Under the pieces are notes generated by a model. It was not told the origin of the DNA, made no database searches, and saw only the letters and a program-made list of their open reading frames with translations. From positions 1 to 49,646 of the forward strand of contig NZ_FNXE01000024.1 of the NCBI RefSeq assembly GCF_900108395.1: 49,646 bases of DNA. Reading direction: 5' to 3'. Below are positions 43,619 to 49,646 of the stretch, piece by piece. The position numbers were made by a program, and so were the translations under genes. Source of the DNA: Paenimyroides marinum. GTDB lineage: Bacteria; Bacteroidota; Bacteroidia; Flavobacteriales; Flavobacteriaceae. Within the stretch, counting starts at the first letter, position 1. Every line of letters starts with the position of its first letter.

Positions 43619-44224
43619 ATGAAAACAACATCTACATTTTTTAAACTTCTATTTGGAGCACTTTTACTGTTCAATATCGTACTTGTTTCCATACTATCCT
43701 ATATGCTTTTAAATGATAAGTCAAGTAGCTTTATGGAAGCCGAGAAGATAACGATAAAAGACGACGATACAGGAAACAACAGAATCGTCATAGCAAATAC
43801 CAAGTATATTCCTGATCCTATTGTCGGAGGGAAGACTTTTCAGAGGGCTTACAAACCAGCGGGGCTTATTTTTTATGACAAAAATGGAAATGAAAGAGGA
43901 GGTTTGGCGATAACTGATAATGAGGAAACCAATTTGAACGCCCTGGCATTTGATTACCAGAATGCAGACGCTATCGGAATTTTGGCACAAGACAATAAGC
44001 ACGACAATTATTTCAGAGCTGGTTTATTCATCAACGACAAAGATCTTTCGGGCAAACCCGGGTACAACATCGACAGAATCAATCTGATGACAGAAAATGG
44101 CAATGCCTCACTGATTATGAAAGACCACAATGAAGTGCCGAGAATTGTTTTAAAAGTTGATAGTTTAGGTAACCCTACCATTCAAATGTTTGATGAAAAC
44201 GGAAAAACTAAATGGCAAAATTGA
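43619..44224 (+). CDS. Unknown membrane-anchored protein
   Basis: A 201-residue protein with one N-terminal membrane helix (about residues 8-30) and a hydrophilic extracytoplasmic domain rich in Asp, Asn and Gly with repeated beta-hairpin-like DxNG turns (DKNGNERGG, DNEETN, DENGKTKW). No family is recognised. It overlaps the next open frame if that gene uses the upstream ATG at 44212. Position after the ECF41 gene suggests it may be part of the same response. Confidence 0.6.
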   Translation: MKTTSTFFKLLFGALLLFNIVLVSILSYMLLNDKSSSFMEAEKITIKDDDTGNNRIVIANTKYIPDPIVGGKTFQRAYKPAGLIFYDKNGNERGGLAITDNEETNLNALAFDYQNADAIGILAQDNKHDNYFRAGLFINDKDLSGKPGYNIDRINLMTENGNASLIMKDHNEVPRIVLKVDSLGNPTIQMFDENGKTKWQN

Positions 44225-44244
44225 AAGATGAAAAAACATTAAAC

Positions 44245-44625
44245 ATGAACAAACTAAAGATTACCAAAGAAGATGTTATTGAAGCTGAAAATAAACTTTT
44301 TTCGGCTCAACTTGTCAGCAATGTAGAGATTTTCGATCAACTATTACACGATGACTTAATTGCAGTTACACCAACAGGAGAAATTGTAACTAAGGAAATG
44401 GATTTAAATGCTCACAGAGCAAAAACAATGATTATCGAAGAGGCTTCGACAGAAATTAATGACATTAAAATAACAGGAAACACTGCACTTACAGTCGTAA
44501 CAATGACCGCGAAAGGGAAAATGATGGGCACACCGTTGGAAGGTACGTTCCGCTATTTTAGAGTTTGGAAACAGTTTGAAGATACATTAAAAATCATAGG
44601 TGCAAGTTTTATGCAACTACCATAG
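44245..44625 (+). CDS. NTF2-like / DUF4440-type protein
   Basis: A 126-residue protein if started at ATG 44245 (MNKLKITKEDVIEAENKLF); ATG 44212 would give 137 residues and overlap the previous gene. It fits the SnoaL-like/DUF4440 pattern: an N-terminal helix, DQLLHDDLIAVTPTGEIVTKEM, then DIKITGNTALTVVTMTAKGK and a final strand pair. Such proteins may bind small ligands or act as simple enzymes; the ligand is unknown. It echoes the SnoaL-like domain fused to the ECF41 sigma. Confidence 0.8.
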   Translation: MNKLKITKEDVIEAENKLFSAQLVSNVEIFDQLLHDDLIAVTPTGEIVTKEMDLNAHRAKTMIIEEASTEINDIKITGNTALTVVTMTAKGKMMGTPLEGTFRYFRVWKQFEDTLKIIGASFMQLP

Positions 44626-44668
44626 AATAATTTCATCACCTAAATGTATGATAACAACATAAAAGAAT

Positions 44669-45106
44669 ATGAAACAATCATTCAGAATCATTACCGTAAT
44701 TTCATTGATGTTTATAGCATTCAGTGGTTTTACACAGAATAAAAATCAAACAACGATGAAACAAGATCATTCAACAAATCATCCTTATGGCGAACAAGTA
44801 AGCATAATTGATAAAATTACCGTTCCTGTTAGAGCCGTGTCCGAGTATTCTGAGAAATCGGTTTACATCAGAAATATACTCCGCCAACAAGCAGGTTTTG
44901 TAAAATACGAAATCTTTCAACAAGAAGACGAAGGCGGTAATCTTACCATTATTACGATTGCTACCTGGAAAAATCAACAACATCTGGATCGTGCTAAGTC
45001 TATAATTCAGGAAGAGATGAAAAAAACAGGGCTAAATATACCTGAATTTTTGAAACAACACGGTATTTCGATGGAAAGAGGTATTTATTATTCTGTTGAT
45101 GAATAG
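44669..45106 (+). CDS. Exported protein with antibiotic-biosynthesis-monooxygenase-like domain
   Basis: A 145-residue protein with a signal peptide (MKQSFRIITVISLMFIAFSGFTQ). The rest has the ferredoxin-like pattern of ABM-domain proteins: DKITVPVRAVSEYSEKSVYIRNILRQQAGFVKYEIFQQ, then TIITIATWKNQQHLDRAK. Many ABM-domain proteins act on aromatic or heme-like compounds or are of unknown role. It follows the NTF2-like gene by 43 bases. Confidence 0.8.
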   Translation: MKQSFRIITVISLMFIAFSGFTQNKNQTTMKQDHSTNHPYGEQVSIIDKITVPVRAVSEYSEKSVYIRNILRQQAGFVKYEIFQQEDEGGNLTIITIATWKNQQHLDRAKSIIQEEMKKTGLNIPEFLKQHGISMERGIYYSVDE

Positions 45107-45248
45107 TATAATAACGAATTATAAATCTTGATTTGGTTATATCAGGTTCTATACGATTAAGGGTAAGCACGCATACAATCTAATTAAGCCTCTTTACAAA
45201 ATGTCTTTTTACTAATTAAAGCGACAATAATTATACAAATATAAAATC

Positions 45249-45656
45249 ATGAAAATTTCACAGATTAAAATTACTCCAGATACTTATGAACCTTTTCGTT
45301 TAGCACAAGGATATCGTGTAGGCGATCTATTGTTTATTTCAGGTCAAACAGCTATTGATGATGACGGAAAATTAATAGGTATAGGCGACTTTGATGCTCA
45401 AGCCCAGAAGGCTTTTGAAAATTTAGATAAGGTCTTGAAAGCCGGAGGTTCAAGCTTGAAGAACGTAGTAAAAGTAACCATTATGCTTCGTGATATGGGC
45501 AACTTCGAGAAGATTGTTGAGCTGAGAGGAAAGTATTTTACACCTCCTTATCCGGCAGATACTATCTTTGCAGCAACATCACTATTTTCACCGGATGCAT
45601 TAATTGAAATCGAAGCCATTGCAGTAGCAGACGAATCGGCAGACTGGGAAAAGTGA
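45249..45656 (+). CDS. RidA/YjgF family protein, second copy, lacking the catalytic arginine
   Basis: A 135-residue Rid protein with the typical core (FISGQTAIDDDGKL, AQKAFENLDKVLKAGG, NVVKVTIMLRDM, ALIEIEAIAV). The segment that holds the RidA arginine reads YPADT, so a RidA-type imine deaminase activity is not expected. There is no signal peptide. Its start follows a 142-base gap in which I see no clear -7 box. It closes the accessory cluster. Confidence 0.9.
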   Translation: MKISQIKITPDTYEPFRLAQGYRVGDLLFISGQTAIDDDGKLIGIGDFDAQAQKAFENLDKVLKAGGSSLKNVVKVTIMLRDMGNFEKIVELRGKYFTPPYPADTIFAATSLFSPDALIEIEAIAVADESADWEK

Positions 45657-45704
45657 TACTATTCACATTGTTAGACTGTAACCATTTTTTGGTTGATTGT
45701 ACTT

Positions 45705-46478
45705 TTATATTTGTTTTTCCACCAGATATTTCCAGTATCTTTTAGGAACATATTGCAGGTGCAGTTTCATATTGCGCCGGGCTTCAATATTGGTACTTCG
45801 ATAATAACGTTTCCAAAGGTTTTGAAAATGTTCGTCTTCTTCATCCAATGTAATTATGGCATCTGCAGTTAAAGCATACTTTTCTTCGGGAGAAAGCTTT
45901 ACTTCCATTACGGTTTGTTTATCATATAACAATCCGTATTTTCTTTTTACATCATAAATCAGCCATTTTTGGTCGGTATAACGATTTTTGAAAAAAGTAG
46001 TAATCAACGGCAATACATTAAAGTCCGGTTCAGCTATGGCAAAAAACAGTCCGTCACTACTTTTACTAAACCGGATAAAAGCTTTCATCCGATGGCGCTC
46101 CCGGCTTACTTTCTTCAAAGTTTGTTTAAAATACAGCACTTCTTCATCTCCGTAATTTTGAAGAATATTCGTTTTGCCTGAAAATATCTGACATATAATA
46201 CTAAAACTTGCTGCCCAGGCTTTTCGGTCTTCCGAAAGAAAAACCCTGAAAAAATCCATCGCCACCGATTTTTCCAAACGTTTTTGTAATCCAGTTTGTA
46301 CTCTTTTTGCTTTAGCCAAATCGGTAATAATGTTTTTACTTAAACCAAACAAAGTGGTTTGGGTTGCATTGTCGCCTTCAACCTGTAATTGCACATCAGT
46401 ATCCTTGTATTCAAAATATTCAAATACACAGCACAAAAAACCGTTATATGTTCCGTCAAAAATATAGTTCATCTTCAA
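45705..46478 (-). CDS. Putative DNA repair protein, TIGR03915/DUF4130-like
   Basis: A 257-residue protein overlapping the upstream radical SAM gene by 4 bases. It matches the pattern of the family paired with TIGR03916 radical SAM proteins: an N-terminal FDGTYNGFLCCVFEYFE segment, a central uracil-DNA-glycosylase-like fold, and a basic C-terminal YRSTNIEARRNMKLHLQYVPKRYWKYL. The pair is thought to act on DNA damage, but the reaction is unproven. Both genes read on the minus strand and should be cotranscribed. Confidence 0.88.
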   Translation of the reverse strand: MKMNYIFDGTYNGFLCCVFEYFEYKDTDVQLQVEGDNATQTTLFGLSKNIITDLAKAKRVQTGLQKRLEKSVAMDFFRVFLSEDRKAWAASFSIICQIFSGKTNILQNYGDEEVLYFKQTLKKVSRERHRMKAFIRFSKSSDGLFFAIAEPDFNVLPLITTFFKNRYTDQKWLIYDVKRKYGLLYDKQTVMEVKLSPEEKYALTADAIITLDEEDEHFQNLWKRYYRSTNIEARRNMKLHLQYVPKRYWKYLVEKQI

Positions 46479-47731
46479 AAAAGAGTCAACTGTGCACTCG
46501 AAGTTTCTTTGAGGTATTTATTTGAATTTCTTTGTAATATGGTTTGTTTCACATATTCCATTGATGGCGACCCCAGAATAATAGGCGTATCTGCACAACG
46601 CATAAAATGCCGGGCACGGTTAAAAGCAATACCCATTTTCTTAACCTGATATTCGCACAGCCTGCCAAATTTTCTTGACTGGATAATTTTCATTGCCGAT
46701 TGCCTTCCCATTCCCGGAATTCGAATAATTTGTTTATAATCGGCTGTATTGATATCTACCGGGAAATAGTGCGGGTTTCGCAAAGCCCAGCTCAATTTCG
46801 GATCAATATCCAAATCTAATTGCTGATGCTTCGGATTTAATATTTCATCTAAATTAAAATCATAAAAACGTAAGAGCCAATCAGTTTGATATAAACGATT
46901 TTCACGAACCAACGGAGGCCTGCTTCCCACTTGTGGCAACAATGAGTTCTCTGTGTTGATTGGAATATAACCGCTGTAATACACCCGTTTTAGCTTATAA
47001 TCATTATAAAATGTTTTGGCTACGTTCATAATTTCCAAATCGGTTTCGGGAGTGGCACCAATAACCATTTGCGTACTTTGACCCGCAGGAACAAATTGCG
47101 GTGTATGTTTTATCAGCTTGGATTCTGCTTTATACTCCTGAATCTGATTCTGTACGAATGCCAACGGTTTTTTAACCGATTCATGATCTTTTTCAGGAGC
47201 TACCATTTTTAATCCAGCTTCCGTAGGCATTTCCAGATTGATACTCATTCTGTCTACATACAATCCTGCCTCTTTAATCAATTCTTCGCAGGCTCCGGGA
47301 ATGGTTTTTAGATGGATGTACCCGTTATACTTTTCTTCAAGGCGCAATTTTTTTACGATACGCATCAGGCGTTCCATCGTAAAATCAGCATTTTTAAAAA
47401 TTCCCGAACTTAAAAACAGCCCTTCAATGTAATTTCTGCGGTAAAAATTCATGGTTAGTTCTACTACTTCTTCCACCGTAAATGCAGCTCGCTTAACATC
47501 ATTGCTTTTACGACTCACACAAAAAGCACAATCGTAAATACAGTGATTGGTCAGTAAGATTTTAAGGAGCGAAACACAACGACCATCTTCGGTATAGGTA
47601 TGACAAATTCCCGACGCAGAAGCATCGCCGATCCCACCTGTATTTTTACGTTTGCTTCCGCTTGAACTACAGCTTACATCATACTTGGCAGCATCGGCTA
47701 GTATTTTTAATTTTTCTTCAATTCGTTCCAT
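46475..47731 (-). CDS. Putative DNA modification/repair radical SAM protein (TIGR03916-like)
   Basis: A 418-residue radical SAM protein. The cluster motif CxxxCxxC is Cys64-Ile-Tyr-Asp-Cys68-Ala-Phe-Cys71. A helix-hairpin-helix DNA-binding segment (INTADYKQIIRIPGMGRQSA) lies near residues 327-350. It also has the family's N-terminal DVSCSSSGSKRKNTGGIGD segment. With the downstream partner it forms the TIGR03915/16 pair. The upstream region carries a tandem 10-bp repeat at the -33 position and a -7 box. Confidence 0.92.
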   Translation of the reverse strand: MERIEEKLKILADAAKYDVSCSSSGSKRKNTGGIGDASASGICHTYTEDGRCVSLLKILLTNHCIYDCAFCVSRKSNDVKRAAFTVEEVVELTMNFYRRNYIEGLFLSSGIFKNADFTMERLMRIVKKLRLEEKYNGYIHLKTIPGACEELIKEAGLYVDRMSINLEMPTEAGLKMVAPEKDHESVKKPLAFVQNQIQEYKAESKLIKHTPQFVPAGQSTQMVIGATPETDLEIMNVAKTFYNDYKLKRVYYSGYIPINTENSLLPQVGSRPPLVRENRLYQTDWLLRFYDFNLDEILNPKHQQLDLDIDPKLSWALRNPHYFPVDINTADYKQIIRIPGMGRQSAMKIIQSRKFGRLCEYQVKKMGIAFNRARHFMRCADTPIILGSPSMEYVKQTILQRNSNKYLKETSSAQLTLF

Positions 47732-47811
47732 AACAAACTCCTTTGCATTTTAATTGAAAAAGTAAATTATTGCACATTCTAACACAATATCATTTTAAAT
47801 TAAAGCAGTAT

Positions 47812-47850
47812 CAAAATTACAAGACAAAATTGTCGTTTTATGTCGTTTTA
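47812..47850 (-). promoter_or_regulatory. Repair-pair promoter with tandem 10-bp repeats
   Basis: TGTCGTTTTA occurs twice in direct tandem at 47831-47840 and 47841-47850. On the minus strand a -7 box TAATTTTG lies at 47812-47819, so the repeats span the -33 region of the radical SAM gene promoter. A GACAA/TTGTC inverted repeat (47823-47834) overlaps the first unit. Likely an operator. Confidence 0.5.
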
Positions 47851-47927
47851 TTTTCTTTGTTGTAAAAATACATATTAGTATGTAAATGTTTTATTTATAT
47901 TAATCTTGGCCTGTTAAAAGCTTATAT

Positions 47928-48994
47928 TTACCGGTTATCGCTTTCTTCTTCTTTACCTTCTTTGATAAGTTCGTTAACCTCTTGCATTTCATCTTTTTCT
48001 ATGTGTTTAACTAAATCTTCCTGTTCCTCAGAATATTTATCTATGTAAAAAGTACATCCCATCGGAAAGTGATCAGAACCTATAGAAGGATATATAAAAA
48101 GCTTATCAATAAAAATATCAGGACTGTGAAACAATAAATCTAACGGAACCCTGAAAAACCAGTATTTAGCATGAAAAGTAGCCAATATACCTCTGCCAAT
48201 TCTAGCATCTATCAATTGACTGGTCTTCTTAAAAAGAATAGATGATTTAGCCCAGGCTACGTTGTTAAAATCACCTGTTACCACTACCGGTAATTTAAAA
48301 TTTCTTACTTTTTTTGCAACACTTAATAAATCACCATCGCGCTCTTTTGACGTTTCTTCTTCGGTTGGACTTGGCGGTGGCGGATGTACTCCAAAAAACA
48401 CAAACCGATAACCATCTTTTGTTTCTAATTCTGCTTCAATACTCGGAAGATCATCAGCAACAAAATAATGCGTCTTTATCTTATTAATTTTTAATCTGGT
48501 GTAAAAATGCATTCCATAAGTATTCTCTAAGGTCACTTTCTCAAAATTGGGATAATCTTTTTCTAAACCCCGCATTGCTTTTTCCCAATCGCTATTGCTT
48601 TCCATGGTTATGAAAATATCCGGATTTTCTTTATTAATCAATTCAATAAAGCGTTGATATTGATTATTAAATTGGTAAATGTTACACGAAATGATTTTTA
48701 TTTTATCAGATGTTTCGACTGATTTTTTAAATTTGGTGGTTTTCCAGAATTTTGTATAACGGATAAAATATAGATATGATAAATAATCAGCAACAACTGT
48801 ATCACTTGTAAGTACCATAATAAGGAGGTTTCATTTATATAGAAAAAGGCGATACCAAAGGTAACAAGCTGCAAAGGTAATAACTGAAGTTTGATAAATT
48901 CAGCGACCCTAAATATCCAATGCTGATTTTGAACAAACGGCAACATACTGATCACTATCAATAAAATAGAAAACGACATTACTATCATTATCAT
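47928..48994 (-). pseudogene. Endonuclease/exonuclease/phosphatase membrane protein, frameshifted
   Basis: Two overlapping minus-strand frames make one protein. The N-terminal part (from about 48994) has two or three membrane helices and ends at HIYILSVIQ. The catalytic part continues in another frame with RYTKFWKTTKFKKS and a complete EEP domain: ISCNIYQFN, the acidic ITMESN, GVHPPPPSP, TGDFNNVAWAKSS and GSDHFP. The junction is near 48755-48775 and fits loss of one base or a -1 slip. The catalytic domain could still be made alone but would lack its anchor. A sequencing error is equally possible. Confidence 0.8.
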
Positions 48995-49068
48995 ATACAA
49001 TACATTTATGAGTTATTAAGTGATACTTCTATTATCAAATTTTAAATTTAAGCAATTTAATAATTCCG

Positions 49069-49646
49069 TTATGCTTCTGCATATTTTTCTTGATCGATTA
49101 ACGCTTCTATGGCATTCCACAATTTAATCCGCTGTTTTAATGCGTTTTGGGCAACAAATAAAACCTCTTCCCATTTTAAAGAATCATCGCCACATAAATA
49201 AGAAATCATTTCAAATGCCATTGGTCCGTGTTCATCGGCGTCTAATTCAATATGTCTCTCAAAGTAATAAACAAGCTCGGACAAATCTATATCGGGAAAT
49301 TTTTCGTTCAACCCTTTTAATATTTCAGTAAACATTGCCGGAATAAGATCTTCTCTACCAAAGGTAAACGTCGACGCAATTTCATGTGCTTTACCATTTT
49401 CAATAACCTGAAAAGTAAAACGTAAAAAGTCTTTTATATTTTGATGTAACGTACTTTTTTCTATAGCGGTAAACACATCTGTTTTGATTACTGATGCGAT
49501 AAAATCTTCAATTAATTTGGTACTTGTTCCGCTTTTTACCATAGCTTTCAGGTACATTTCAAAATGACTTAACCTGCACCATCCATAGCAATATCTGACT
49601 CTTCTGCCAAAACAATTTCATTAATCAAATACCTTACGTTTGGGTT
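49069..49646 (-). pseudogene. DUF3050-like protein (heme-oxygenase-like fold), frameshifted and cut by the window edge
   Basis: The downstream frame encodes SHFEMYLKAMVKSGT through ERHIELDADEHGPMAFEMI, matching the C-terminal two-thirds of DUF3050 proteins. The upstream frame at 49572-49646 reads NPNVRYLINEIVLAEESDIA, the expected preceding DUF3050 segment, then meets TAA (49569-49571). Adding one T at GGTTAAGT would rejoin the frames. The 5' end lies beyond the window. As with the neighbour, one base appears to be missing; real decay and sequencing error cannot be told apart here. Confidence 0.78.

Noticed and set aside
39163..45656. Genomic island integrated at tRNA-Arg.
   Set aside because: No integrase, and no second copy of the tRNA 3' end (GGGTTCGAATCCC) was found downstream in the window.
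45680..45694. AACCA/TGGTT stem as terminator between the last Rid gene and the repair pair.
   Set aside because: Only 5 bp, with the T-run in the loop instead of after the stem; too weak to call.
48755..48775. Programmed -1 ribosomal frameshifting in the EEP gene.
   Set aside because: No clear slippery heptamer followed by a stem is seen, and a second similar break 0.8 kb away makes indel or decay more likely.
48698..49000. Separate 100-residue membrane protein gene.
   Set aside because: Its sequence is the missing N-terminus of the adjacent EEP protein, so I treat both as one frameshifted gene.
1..49646. CRISPR array, toxin-antitoxin, restriction-modification, phage or known defence genes.
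   Set aside because: Looked for repeats with regular spacers and for signature motifs on both strands; none seen.

Overview
The window looks like chromosomal DNA from a member of the Flavobacteriaceae (Bacteroidota). The evidence is low GC, A-rich start contexts with no Shine-Dalgarno sequence, promoter boxes of the form TTG-N19-TAnnTTTG, a flavobacterial dcw cluster, an IPExxxVDY-type gene between rnc and pyk, and TonB-dependent transport genes. Genus and species cannot be fixed from what is visible. Coding density is high and most genes are housekeeping.

Layout. (1) 1-4.3 kb: the edge of an IS1182-like transposase, then an HIT protein and greA (minus strand), a Rieske-like lipoprotein, a TonB-dependent receptor under a TPP riboswitch, and tRNA-Leu. 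(2) 4.4-6.0 kb: prs and rplY. (3) 6.2-10.6 kb: minus-strand run acpP-fabF-rnc-(IPExxxVDY gene)-pyk. (4) 10.8-18.2 kb: purN, a secreted hypothetical, rnhA, a PfkB-family kinase, purF and polA. (5) 18.4-22.1 kb: a membrane metallophosphoesterase, a one-cysteine thioredoxin-like protein, two small unknowns, engB and an alpha/beta hydrolase. (6) 22.4-39.1 kb: the division/cell-wall cluster mraZ-rsmH-ftsL-ftsI-(unknown)-murE-mraY-murD-ftsW-murG-murC-ftsQ-ftsA-ftsZ, followed by a GatB/YqeY gene and tRNA-Arg. murF and ddl are not in this cluster. (7) 39.3-45.7 kb: an accessory-looking region with a TonB-domain protein, an AraC regulator, an ECF41-type sigma factor carrying a C-terminal SnoaL-like domain, a carboxymuconolactone-decarboxylase/AhpD-like protein, two Rid-family proteins, an NTF2-like protein and an ABM-domain protein. 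(8) 45.7-47.7 kb: the two-gene DNA repair pair (TIGR03915-like plus radical SAM TIGR03916-like). (9) 47.9 kb to the end: two genes each broken by one apparent single-base loss (an endonuclease/exonuclease/phosphatase membrane protein and a DUF3050-like protein).

How the parts fit. The dcw cluster would make lipid-linked peptidoglycan precursor (MurE, MraY, MurD, MurG, MurC), move glycan synthesis to the septum (FtsW, FtsI) and build the divisome (FtsZ, FtsA, FtsQ, FtsL). Three perfectly spaced AAAGTGGTAn repeats precede mraZ and match the known MraZ box. prs and purF/purN supply PRPP and purines; acpP/fabF elongate fatty acids. The ECF41 region is most likely a regulated stress or detoxification locus, but its substrate is unknown.

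The observations most worth checking are: the MraZ-box array; a terminator-like hairpin in the greA leader (comparable to E. coli GraL); the TPP aptamer with a mutually exclusive downstream hairpin in front of a TonB receptor; a small membrane-protein gene lying between two near-identical repeat arms inside the dcw cluster; the ECF41 locus and a motif shared between its AraC and CMD promoters; and a tandem 10-bp repeat at the -33 region of the radical-SAM repair pair. I did not find a clearly new multi-gene defence or mobile system.
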